A DNA stretch of 64,000 nt from Pegea sp. RAD2-039 (Eukaryota > Chordata > Thaliacea > Salpida > Salpidae), in contig JAQGEQ010000363.1 in NCBI GenBank assembly GCA_034620365.1, forward strand, positions 1,178,001 to 1,242,000, in the 5' to 3' direction. The notes under the pieces are model-generated. The model did not search any database and was not told the origin of the DNA. It saw only the letters and a list, made by a program, of their open reading frames with translations. Below are positions 44,534 through 57,100 of this stretch, in pieces (positions within the stretch are counted from its first letter, which is position 1; every line of letters begins with the position of its first letter). A program made the position numbers and the translations under genes.

Positions 44534-46369
44534 ATGGGAAATCATACTAAAGAAATAATATCTTTGCAAATAGGGAATTATGCCAATTTTGTAGGTACCC
44601 ATTGGTGGAATATTCAAGAATCAGGATTCGACTATACCGGAGATGGTGAAATAAATCATGATGTATTATTTAGAGAAGGAAAGGATTATAATAATCAGAT
44701 AACTTATACTCCAAGACTTATATTAGTTGATGTAAACAACAATTTTAAAACTTTGCCTGTTAATGATCAAACACTTTATCCAGAAGAACCAACTAATCTT
44801 GGTATGATAAATTAGTTTCTATTTCTATTAATATATTTTTTAGTTTATTGACAATTTCTTTTAGTTTAATGTTAAATTTTATACAAAATATCTATTATGC
44901 CTTTCTATTTGTAAATATACATATTTAAATGATTAGTTAATGAAGTTTTTATCATTCTGCTAATTATTTATCTGAAGAATTTGTAATTATTAAGGATATT
45001 CAAAAGTAGTAACCATTCAACTGAATATTTTCTAGAGCTTCAGTGGTCTGGAAATTCAGAAGAATTTAAATTTGAACCAGATAAAAAAAATGAATTTTTA
45101 AAAGATCTTGAAGAAGATGAAAGTGATGAAAAGAAAATTGATGAAGAAGATTCCTCTAAACCTAAAAGTTACAAATTAGATGAAGAAATTGAGACTTGGA
45201 GCGACTACAGACGATTACTCTATCACCCGAAAACTTGCCTACCTCTTAATTATCGATATTATTCAGATTCTTGGTTGATGACTTCAAAAGATGCTAAAAG
45301 TTGTGGATTTTTTGAAGATTTTGAGAACAAGATACGATTCTATGCTGAAGAGTGTGACTTTTTACAAGGGTTTAATCTAATAACTGAGTTTGAAAATGGT
45401 TTTGGTGGGATATCAAGCTCGTGCTTAGAATATCTCAGTGATGAATTTGGAGGCAAGGAAGTAGCATCATTCCTAACTGCTCCACCAACTTCCTCTGATA
45501 TTGATACATTTGATAAGAAGATCAACTCCTTCATCTCAACTACCCTATCACTAGATGCAGCTTGTGAATTTAGTAGCTTTGTACTTCCCTTTTCACTACG
45601 TGAGAAGTTGTTCACAACAAACTCAAACACTAGACTCTTACCTCATCTTACATATGATGCTTCTAACTTCTATCAAAGTAGCGCTGTGTTGGCATCAGCC
45701 TTTGAAGCAGCTTTGTTGCCTTGTAGAACACACAAGGACCCTTATACTTTGAACTACATGACTCAGACTTTGGTACAAGGCAGACGAAAAATACTATCTC
45801 TTAGATCTTCCTTACCACTCACTTATTCAACTTCAAAAGATCAGATGATCTTGATTGATAATGACAGAAGATCACTTACTCCTAATTTTTGTGATGAGAA
45901 CAACAAATGGAGGACTTTTGCTCAATTTGTGTCATTGACAGGAACATCATTGATGTCTTGTAAAGATGAATACTTCGATTACTGCAGCGGAAATGGGAGA
46001 ATTTCAAGAAATCTAAACTCTTTGAAAGTAGTGAAGACACCATTGAAGCTATTTACTCCTTTTCCCGATATCTTTACTGATGATGTTAATTACGATGGAG
46101 AAATCTCATCAACTTCCAACTTTGATTATGAGATTAGGAGTAGTCGGCAGCAACTAACAGCTGTTTCAGAGATCTCCAATTCCACTCAAGCAGATCAATT
46201 ACTCAAAGCAATTGTTGATTGCAACAAGATATACAAACGAGCAATCAACAGATCTCGTAGCACTGAACATCAGCAACAGTTGGAGTTGTACGAAGAAGCA
46301 ATTGAGAGATTTAAATCATGTCGTCAAGACTATGGATTCGAGGAACCTTTGAGCGATGATGACTTTTAA
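44534..46369 (+). CDS. MSTO1: Misato homolog (tubulin-fold mitochondrial distribution protein)
   Basis: Two exons, 44534-44801 and 45036-46369, join in phase 1 to 533 residues; human MSTO1 is 570. The N-terminus EIISLQIGNYANFVGTHWWN is the tubulin-like misato segment (Q-G-x-x-N-x-x-G-x-x-W). After an acidic linker comes ETWSDYRRLLYHPKT, matching the family ETWSDFL--HLHP motif, then RFYAEECDFLQGFNL and NGFGGISSSCLEYLSDEFG, the DML1/misato core. Family knowledge: a cytosolic and outer-mitochondrial-membrane protein needed for mitochondrial shape and distribution, with links to chaperonin-assisted tubulin folding. The C-terminal tail ends in an acidic DDDF. Having only one coding intron is unusual beside its intron-rich neighbours. 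Confidence 0.93.
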
Positions 46370-46746
46370 CTTTTTTCCGCTTGTATATTTTGTATTAAAA
46401 ATGAATGTTTTAATAACTAATGTGTCTAGGTAACTAGTGGAAGTTAGTCAATATAAGTCTTTATTAATATTTAGAAGAGCTTTAACATGAATATTTTGTA
46501 TAAAATTGTTGAGAAAATATTTTTAAATATTAATTAAATTCAACAAAAGTTATGTTAGTTCAGATGATAGTTTTCAGAAAATAAATATTTTATTTATATA
46601 TAAAATTAATCAAATTTTATCAATTTTAGCAAGCTCTCTTGATTTTTTTATTCAATATGTTCCTAGCAACAAAAAGGGAAAAACAAGAAACAATTTGTGA
46701 AAAACAAACAAGTCAAGGCAAAACATTAAGCTGTGACACAAAAATC
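46370..46746. other. Convergent 3' untranslated regions of MSTO1 and CDC45
   Basis: The two genes converge with under 400 bases between their stop codons. A plus-strand AATAAA occurs near 46580. Open frames here (for example 46639-46860, plus) are antisense shadows of the last CDC45 exon. Confidence 0.5.
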
Positions 46747-49700
46747 TCATTTCGTGCTCATTACTATAGGGATTTGGATAAGAGCATCAAAGAAACGACT
46801 TTTATGTTCAGTCCGAACTTTAATGATGGATGTATTGAAATAATCTTTATCTACTTTTGAAGGTGTTTTTTCTGAGGCTTTGCTGAACCAAGCTCCAAAC
46901 AAACTATAAATAAAACTCGATAAAAATTGAGTTGGTAGCTCAAATTCAAAATGAAATTTGAAGATTTAGTACAAATTTCAAGAAAATATTTGAGAAATCT
47001 TCTTACTTTTTCCGAGTGTCATCAGTAGCTGGAGGTAAACCAATCACTAAGGTGTAATCATTAGCTTCATCTGAAGGAGCAGCAACAACCATCGGAAGAT
47101 GAATGGCTTTATCCAGTTTTTTCTGAAATAAATAGGAAATTTGAAGCAATTGTTCATTTAACTCGAATCTAATAATTTCTTTTAGAAATGTTGAGTCTGT
47201 TGGAATCTTACCCTGCTTAATGTTTTCAGATAGCAATGATGTAAATAGCAGCTGAAATTGGTTAAAAAAATAGGTTCAGAAAAACTCTTCCAATCAGGGT
47301 TACCCTGAAAAGCAACAGAATTCCAACACTTGTTTTTAGAAGCAAATTTCGTCACAAGACCTTACCTCTTTAACATCAAAGTATAAATAGGGTCCAAGAC
47401 ATACTACAGATCCAAAATTAAGTAAAGCGTTTTCGATGTTTAATTTGATTATTTGAAGTTCTTCTTTTGCCAAAGTAATTCCGTTTGAGATGCTTTGTTC
47501 AGATATTCTGAAATTTGTTTTAAACTATAAGAAATTTTACGAATATTTTTTTGTAGCCTGATTCGGCATCTATATCTATGCCAGAGCAGAAATCTGCAAC
47601 AAGAGACTCTCCACGCCAGTCAGATTATGCAGCGGAACAGACAGACTGATTAGTCGCAGGAGCTGTCAGAATGACACTGATCACAGTCACAAACTGACTA
47701 CGAGGCTCCAACTCCGGCTTTAAATTCGGAGTTTTGCATCTCCTAGAGGAGTTGTAATTAACCAGACTCATAGGGCCCTTCTACCGGGGTTTTTATGGAC
47801 TTTCCCCGCTAGATGGGCAAGTATGATAACCGCTACACCACACAGATAGACAATTGATGTAATCAATCATGCAGATCTTACTCAGTTTTATATTATCACA
47901 CATATTCACCTCAATGGATGTTGGATCTTAAACACTTATCACCGATGATGAAGATGCTAAACAATCAGTAAATAGATCAGAAGATAAAGCAGTGAATTTA
48001 GTAGATAACAGTTAGAAGGTTGCTGAACGGTCTTAAGATGCATATTTTAGGATAATTTTTAAGAAGAAATTTATGAATTGAATTAAAACAAAATTTCAAC
48101 AAAAAATTACTGATAGAATAGAAACAAAAGCATCAAATGTTGGCTGACAACAGCTAGTGATGTATGACAAAGTAACAAAACCAAACTGAAATCAAAACAA
48201 CATAATTGCGTGTGATGGAAACAAATAAGATTTTTTGGCAAAGAGTCAAGAGCAAATCACTCAAGATTTGTGTCTTGGATGCAAAATTAACGCGAGTGAA
48301 TTACCTAGATAGACAAGTTAAAGCATCAAAGAAATTTTCTTGTTTTGCTTCTTCATCATTTTTTTCATTCTGTAAAAACCAACAACAAAATTATCTCTGC
48401 AAACCTACTTCTGAGATCTTACCTTCTTTTCAAGAAGAGCAGATAAGACATACACCATGTCACTTGCGCTAATCTGTTGATGATAAAAATTGATATGATC
48501 GATTTGCAACCTAAATGCTTCCGACCTTGTTCTCGAAAGCATGTTGAGCGATAAATGATTGAAGTTTGATGTTTTTTACTCCAAATTTTTCAGCTGTTTC
48601 TTCGATACACTGTTCGAGACTTTCACGAATTTTTGATTCCATACACACGTACCTAAACAGAAATGTCGATGAGGATTGTCGGATCTAATCTTCATTTGCA
48701 TCAACTCACTCCTGTCTACATTGCAAGATTGAGATTCCCATCTCAGCCATAAACTGATGTAACTTCTTGCTACCGTTGTTGGTCCACACTCGAAAACTTG
48801 TCATGGTCACGAAGGAGTGACGAAGACTCTCAAGAAGCGACCAGTGACGAAAAAGGGCTAAATCGAGACTACGATGGTAAGTGAGGGTTAAGGAGAAAAG
48901 GGGTTTCAGTTTTGAGAAGAAGTAATAAAAGGATACTCATTCTCAAATGAGATCTTAAGAGATTGAATTGATCTCGAATGTCTCTCATCTTGGGCGGTGT
49001 GGTTTAGTCTGGACATATGTCCTTGAAGCTGGAGGACATACGAGATGTACCTGGAACATAAAAAGTGTGAAAATCAAGACCTAGTGGATGTAAGTACCTT
49101 TCTCTTCCAACTTCTTGATTAAGGAATTGGGATGTAGCTCCGGTGACTGCCCACCACAAAAGCAAGTTGTTATCTTTAGATTTTTTCCAAGCTAGCTCAA
49201 ACATCAGAAGTGAGATCTACAAAGATTTAAATAAAGATCTTCCCTTTTAAGGAAGCTGATCTTACAGAGTAGGAGAAGTGAGAGGTTTCTTCGTAAGCTT
49301 GCATCACTTCCTGCCTTCGACGTTCCCATCTTCTTTTCCTGATTTGTTTTGACATCGCTTCCTAATAAAAAAGTTGAAAAACTGAGATGTAAAGTCGAGA
49401 AAGTAAACCTCGTGTCCAATATTCTCATCTTCTTCCTCATCTTCATCTTCTTCCTAAAAAAGCAACACGTTTAGGATTGATTTAAAGACTTTTATACATC
49501 ACTTACATCATAATGAAGATCACTGTAGTCGGGAATAGCTTCAATATCTTCTGGTTTCATCACTATAAAGATCTGACTATCACAAAAGAAATTGACGACA
49601 TCTACAGGCCGATGACTGCAAAAATCGAAGATAAAACTCATAACTGAAAGAATTGAGAATAAATGAAGAAGAAACTACATCATTTGAAATCAGTAAATAC

Positions 49701-50232
49701 ATCAGACAAAAATAAACTGATGTAAGTATGATTGTTGACCTGTCAACGACATAAATGTTTAATTCCTCCTCTGGATTTAATTGGTCCAATAAATCAATGT
49801 TGGCCCCACAATTTAAAAAGACAAACGTTTTGTACCGATCTTTTTGGTCATTAAAAGAATTCTGGAAACATAACAAGAAATTTGTATAAGTAATCAGTTA
49901 GTATGAAATATAAAGTTAATTAAATATTAATTAATTTCTTACAACAAGTGTCTGAAGAAGCTGGATTCCAATTAAGGTATATCGAATATTTTCAACATTC
50001 AAAACAGATTGAAGAATTTTACAAGCGCATAAAGCATCTACATCCATATGCACAAAGATACATAACCTCTAAAAATAATAAAACAGTTTATAAAATGAAC
50101 CCTTGCCTGCCAATTATATTTGTTGTTTGGTAACTTGTATAAAACATTTTAACAAAAATAAAATTGATCAAATTTTCTTACTTGTTCTTTTTTTAATTTT
50201 TCAAAGAGATCAATTGTATTTGAAATTAACAT
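46747..50232 (-). CDS. CDC45: CDC45 replication initiation factor
   Basis: Many small exons. The first (ATG at 50230-50232) reads MLISNTIDLFEKLKKEQ. The next contains HMDVDALCACKILQSVL (family: SDVDALCACKILQ) near 50040, followed by FLNCGANIDLLDQLNPEEE near 49800. Further left are FELAWKKSKDNNLLLWWAVTG (49200-49140, given here in overlapping parts), ESLEQCIEETAEKFGVKNIK (about 48600), SNGITLAKEELQIIK (about 47480), LPMVVAAPSDEANDYTLVIG (about 47080) and a last exon ending RFFDALIQIPIVMSTK, with TGA at 46747-46749. CDC45 is the DHH-fold-derived core of the CMG replicative helicase with MCM2-7 and GINS. A SINE sits in one intron. Not every exon edge was fixed. Confidence 0.9.
47557..47848 (-). 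mobile_element. tRNA-derived SINE in a CDC45 intron
   Basis: On the minus strand the element starts near 47848 with GTGTGGTGTAGCGGTTATC, which has the shape of a tRNA 5' half and a near-consensus RNA polymerase III A box (TGGTGTAGCGG). A poor B-box-like GGGGAAAGTCC follows about 30 bases later. The body of about 200 bases is much more GC-rich than the surrounding intron and has stops in all frames. It lies between the CDC45 exons near 48310 and 47510. No target-site duplication was identified by eye. Confidence 0.55.
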
Positions 50233-53200
50233 TATGAAAATACTTAATTAAAATCTGAAAGATCTATCTACAAAACATAAAAAATGATATTTCAACTTAA
50301 TAATTATTGGTCACAATGATATAAGCAATAAGATCTCTCTATAATAAAGAAGAAATCAAACGATGAAACATTGTTGGTTAAATTCAAAAAAATTGTTTAA
50401 TTAATAAAAAATTTTATTTAATACAACTACTTGAAATTTGTGCAAATATATTCATAAATACTTTATATCTTATCATTTTTCTTTTGTATTATAGCATTTA
50501 AAATAATTACTAAAATTAATTTAATAAAACATAATACTTTATACATTTGATAAAACATACAGAATTGATTTGAAATATTTTTAATACAAATGTACCCTAA
50601 TAAGAATCTATGATTCTGTATAAGTAAAGATTTTCAAAGAAATAATTAATAAAATATAAACCAATCAAAAAAGACACTATCAAACACTTCGTTTAAAATA
50701 AATGATTATTTATAAAATACTGAAATCACATTTAATGACAGAGAAAGATAAAAACCTTTGAATAAATTTGTAAAAAAATAAATTATCATATTTATTTATC
50801 TATTCTTCAAATTAATACTTTTTAAATAATTTATATTATTTAATAACACATATTTTATTTCAAAAAATCAAAATACTCATACAAAAGATAAATGATTCTT
50901 ATAAAAATTAAATTAAGACTATAATAATAGCTATAAGGCCATAATTTCTAATAATTACTTATTTGATTATGAATATTTTTCATAGAATATAGTTGTAAAA
51001 AATATGTTTTTAATTTTGATTAATTTAACTAACAACTTTTTTAACTCTATTTAAGTAAACCTTTAAATATTTAAAAACATAATTTATGAACAACTTTTAA
51101 AAACAACAAATTAATTTAAGTTCTAAATGTCATTAAAAAATTCTACAACTTTAACAAACACTTTTCAGTGATAAGTAAGCAGACTACAATTTCCAAATAG
51201 TTTCATAATGACTATTTTAAGTAAACAAAACACATTCAATTTCTAAGTAAATTGTAATGAAGCAACTTAATAAAAATAATTTAAATATTTTAAATAAACC
51301 AAGAATAAAAAAGTTAAACTATGTTAAACTTTAGTAATTTATTCTACTTAATAAATTTTAATTGAAAAAAAAAACAATGAAACTACTTAAGAAATCAATG
51401 GTTAATTATAAGCAATTTAATAATTATACTTTTTACAATAAAAAAAAACATTTTTACAAATAGAATATAATGGACTTTTTAGCTTATAAGCAGAGCTGCA
51501 TTTTTCACAAATATTTCAATAATTTAAAAATCATTAAGTTTTGTGGTTTCACTAAGTTACATTTTTATAAAAGAACTGTTATCACACTACAAAAAAAGAA
51601 ATATTTATAAGTAATGTTTATAAACTTTTACAAATAATCAGATATTTAAGCTTACAAAGTTTATTTCTGATAAGTTAACCACTAAAAATTAAATAAGAGC
51701 TCATCAAAGAAGTTGGCACAAAATAAAACGTTTTTATTAAAGAAATATATCAACACAAGTTTATTAAAATTATTTTCACATTTCAGTATTGAAATTACTT
51801 TAGTATAAATTTTCATTTTTACTGATATTTTTAGGTTCCAATAAAGTATTTAAATACTTTTTAACTTAACTGATTTAAATACTTTTTGACTATAAAAAAC
51901 AACCATCATATTGAAATCAATACTTAAGATACATAGAAAAAAGATTACATAGATCTTTAAAAAACTAGATAAAGAAGTTTTTATTCAGTTTCATATTCTA
52001 AAAAAATAAAATGTAGGTATGTAATTAATATATTTATTTAGGGAATATTACTCATGTTTATAATCAGTTCTAACTAAAAAAAGTTAAAATTATGATTACA
52101 TTTTAATGAAGCATTTAAAAATCGACAATATGAACAATATTGAAAAAGTCACTTAAAAATGATTTAATTTTTAACATAGTAGTGATAAAACTTTAGGAAT
52201 AAAGAATCTTTGAAAAGAATCAAAGTAAAAATCACTTATAATAGTGTAACCACTCCACTAAAAAATATAAAATGAATATTATAATCATCTATCTATATTG
52301 AAACATCCTAAAATTGTTATTGAGCCATGTATTCAACAAGAGATACTTAAAAGATATTTTTGATACAGTTTATATTTTTCGGCTTGAAAAAAATTGAATA
52401 ATACCACAACACTGTTATAAATATTTAGGAAATATTTCCTAACATTAAGAAATGGAGCCAGAATAATTTTAGATAAAATAAACCAATAGCATGATTAAAT
52501 AAAACTTAATTTTATAAATATGCACTAAAAATAGTTAGCTTAAAAAAAATTTTCTGAAAAAATGTTAATAAAACTAAAACTTAAAAGTTCATAGCTTAAA
52601 ACAAATATCTAAAGAAGCAAATTGGGTATCATAAATAGCTATAAAAACAAAGATTTACTTAAAAACAAATGTAACTGATAATACTAATTGAAGAAAATGT
52701 TTAATAAAGATTAACTTGCAATTTTTATAAGCTGAAATATTAAGAAGCTAATAAAAAGATAACTAACAAATTTGTTTGTTGACAAAAACAATTAATAAAA
52801 CAATTAATTACAATTACAAAATCAAAAACATTACGTTAACCTAATCTTAAGGTTTTTCAATAAAGTTCATCTGGCCGTGCTTTATAAAAAAAATATTTAT
52901 TTGAGTTATAAATCACGTTTATAGGTTAGGTACAAAATTTGGATTCAAAAAAGCCCGCTATGTTACGCGCTTAAGCTAACGATTTGCTCGAATCTGCTGT
53001 TTATGTACCATTTCTGTCTTTTTACAAAAAAGGTTAAATGTAAAATGAACAGAGTTAATGAAGTGTTAAAAGTAAAATAAGTCTTACATCTTATTTATGA
53101 AAGAAATCCAAAAGTCATTTATTAAAGAGATTTGATTTATACTGAATTTCTATAAAAAAAAACTACTATTTTGTATTGTCAGACCCTTTTAATTAAGGCC

Positions 53201-54118
53201 CTTTTTGTATGTTTCAAAATAGAACTACTGATGCTTATGAAAATTAATTTATTTCATTATCATCTCTTAAGGGATATTGTTTAAGAAATGAAATACTAAC
53301 TCAAGTTTAAACAATATTCCAAAGTTTTTCAACACTTATTAAACTGAAAGGTTATTCAGTTATTATTAGTATTTGAAAGGATTTCAATTTTTAGAAAAGT
53401 AACTTTAATTTAACGCTTGTTTGTAATGATTGATGTTGTAAAAATGATCATTTGATTTTTTAAAAATCTATTTAGAAATTACTTACAAGCCAGAACATGA
53501 GTTTTGATTGTATTTAGTAATTTCTTTTGTGGGTATCTAAAAACATTTTTCTCTTAAATTGAATGTACAAAGCATAGATTAAATTTTTTGAAGCCTGCAA
53601 AAAATTAACAACAAATTTACAAACTAAAATTAAGTTATGTAATAAATTGCTTTTCCAATTTTCTGAAATTATATAAAAGTGTGAAACTTCTTACAAAGTT
53701 TATCATTTACCAAATGATTAGCATGCCGAAAGTTTGAAATTACTAAAATTTGGTTAGAACAATTTTGGATATCACTTCTATGCATTTTTTGATTTATGGC
53801 TGATGTGTAAACTTTATTATGAAGTTACTATGTAACATTTATTTATTCATGTATATTTTATTTTATATATAGCTCAAAAGATTATCTTCATAGTTATAAA
53901 AAACTTTGGCTAGATGGATTGATGTTTTCCACATTATTAGTTTTAATATTATTTAAATGTCTAGTTACTTAATTGAAGTGTTATTATTATTAGGGTATAT
54001 ACAGAGAGTTTTATATTTTCAATTTTAGGATATATTATACCTGTTTATATTTTTATAATTTAAATGTTTCATAATTTATCTTAGGCTATTGTTATAGTCT
54101 TCAAAAATTGTAAATAGT
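50233..54118. other. AT-rich divergent spacer between CDC45 and MARF1
   Basis: Nearly 3.9 kb of extremely AT-rich DNA lies between two divergently transcribed genes. No open frame of interest. One short less AT-rich patch (about 52900-53010) has no recognisable feature. The promoters should be at the two ends. Confidence 0.6.
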
Positions 54119-57100
54119 ATGAGTTGTAAGTTTCAAAATTCAGAAGCTGAAAGTCCCAAGTATTTACTTCCTAAGACACCAGTGGACTTTGCTAGCTTTA
54201 AATTTCCAGAGGTTCACTAAATATTATTAGCTTACATGATTAATTCTTATGGTTAAAATTAAAGTGTTAAGGAATTAACTGATTTTGTATTTATCATATT
54301 TAACCAACTGTTACATTTCAGGCTGAACTTCCTTTGATGGACCCGCCATATTTAGGTATGCAGATCTTCATCTATCTCATAATCTTATTTATTTATAATC
54401 CTTGATTATATGATTTACAGGAAAACGCTTCAGAAAATCAGCAATGAACAGTTCAAAGGTTGTTAGTAGCTCGATGAAAGACTAATCAATTAATATTTAT
54501 CACTTAAACTATTGTAGTCTAGCGTATCGGGAATCCAGCGTCCACGTATCAGACGGGCAGTTTCGGTTTATTGGGACTTGGAAAGCTGTCCCGTTCCTTT
54601 GGGGAAATCCCCTTCTTCGATTGTCAATTTTATTCGAAATTTTTTTCACCAGGGTACTCTTAAAAAGGCTTTAAAATTTACTCATAGATTCAATTGAAGA
54701 AATTGTTTATGAATTAATGCGCATTCGCTTGCTTGCAGTTTTGATCACCAGTTATGTTACTTTTAGACCACCTGCAAATTGAGTTTCAAGTAGTTTGTGA
54801 TGTATACAAGGAGTCCGAACATGTAACTAGAGACTTTAATAGCACTAATGTGAGTTGAGAAAAACCAGTTAACAATTAACAGCTACATTGTAATCAGGTC
54901 AATGTGATTCATGTCAATACTCTTGACAAGGAATCCACCTATCTAAAGCTTCGTCAGCATATGCGTAGATTTTGTGAGAGCTTTCCTCGAAATGCTCGTA
55001 TGGATATTATCTTGATTACAGGTTGCCCTTTCCTTCTCTCAATTGTTTTCTACGCACACTGCATTAAACTGGTTTTCTTAATAGGGGATAGTAACTTCTC
55101 GAAAGATATTTCAGAAATTCGGGATACAACGGAAGTGAATGTAATTTTGTTATACCCAGAATATTCAAAATCTTTTAATTTAATCTCGAAAGCCAAAAAA
55201 GCTATTAGCTTTGAAGGGCTGATTGAGCATGTTCCAGAAACTGGAGATACAACTGTACGTGTTGTAAGCGATACAAATTACTTGATAAACAACTTACTGC
55301 TATACTAGACGTTCGAGTCCGATAACTTCGATGCTTTAATTAACAACCTTCCGTCTGATTCCGGATTAAAAGTAAAAGTTGAAGAGATCTTGAAGAAGCT
55401 TGATGGAACTATGGTTACTTATTGTCCCCCACTCGGTATCGTTCGATTTAAAGCTGAAGCAATGGTGAACAGGTAGGCAGATTGAATCTGCCTAATTACA
55501 AAACTAAAAATATTTTACTGTAGAGCTATAGATGAGTTGAATGGTTACATTTTAGGAGGAAATGTCCTTCAAATACAGCTGCTACATCAAAAGAAACCCA
55601 ACGAGGTTAACATTTCAGATGAATAGACGATTTTTAAATTTCTTAACTTCTCCAATACTTGATGTGTTCATACCATTCAGTTTCAATCCGTTTAATTTTC
55701 TGCTAAAAATCTTTCAGGTGGCTTCTGGATCCGGAGATCAGCTCGCCCAGTAAGTAAGACTTGTTAACTTAAGTATTTTGGAAACATTCGTTTTTATTTT
55801 ATAGACTTAAAACCCCTAAGAAAGAGAGTAAGTAATTACTAAAGTCTCATTGCAATTAACTTCATCTGAATTTTATCAGCTGTTCTACTTACTATTAGCA
55901 ACATAGATGCAACTTTAGGGGTTGTTGGAATTCAAAAGTTGATCAAAGGTCTTGTTCAACCTTTTAGTAAAGTAAATAAATTAGAAACAAACAACCAGTT
56001 TGTTAACTAAATAATCCACAGACTTCAACCATCAATATCCGACAACATAACCGTTTCACCTATATTTGCAAAATTGAGGTGCAATCTTGCGACAATGCGA
56101 TCAACATTCTACAAACCTTACATCGCTTTAAAATCGGCTGTAAACGAATTCTGGTCACCTTGGCTCCAAAAGGAAGAAACTTGCAGGCTGTCCGGTAGTT
56201 TATATCAGTCTAAAAGAGGGCTAAGGACTACTTTTTTACAGTTTAAGTTTAATTTGTAGAAATAAAGTTCAGAATATTTTCAAAACTACCGGAAATTGGG
56301 TTCCAATGAAAACTCTGCTTCAAGCTTACGAGCAGAAGTACAATTCGAAGCTTACAACTCGTTTAGCTGAACATTTTTATTTTAGATTTGGGGAAACTTT
56401 GGACTATGATACCTTAATAGGTTTGTCTAAATATTTGGAAACTAGTCAATCTCAAAGAGGGAATTTAGTGTCAATAAGGTAAAGCATTTAACTTCAGGCA
56501 TCTTCTAAAAATCTTTGTTTCTAGACGAGATTTGCCACTTTACTGTTTTGAGCATCGAAGAAGAAACAGGTTAAATATCTTCAGTCCTTATATATTTTTA
56601 AATTGTTATCTGTAGAATAATTGGACCTTCAAAAATAATAAAAATCAAGATTGGGCTCCGAGAATTTTCTGCCAAGCTGCATATTCTCTTGTTTAAACAC
56701 GACGGCTTGTTATTCCTCGACGGGTAAGTCAACTTGATATAATCAACTTTCTATAGAAACTGAATTTCTTTTGTTCAGCTTAGAAGAGTGTTACTCCAAA
56801 GTTTTTGGTGATGAAGGAACCCCTCTAGTAAGCTGGCGACTTTCGTGTGCGCCTAAGATGTAGCATTTATCTCCAGGCTCAAAATGATGGAGTCTATCTA
56901 GAACATATAATTTCTTATGTTCCTGGTGTTCAAATTAAAGAAGATCTAAACATCAAAACAGTAGTCTGGTCTCCTCCTTATAATGATGGCAACAATTGTA
57001 AGCAAAATGAAGTAAAAGTGGTTTACTAAAACTTCAGTCAATTTCAGGTTCTGACAGCGACAGTGAGGGTTCTGGATCTTGTAGATCAAAATCTTCCACC

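Noticed and set aside
48206-48472. Plus-strand 88-codon frame
   Set aside because: Antisense to CDC45 exons and intron; the minus-strand exons match the CDC45 family.
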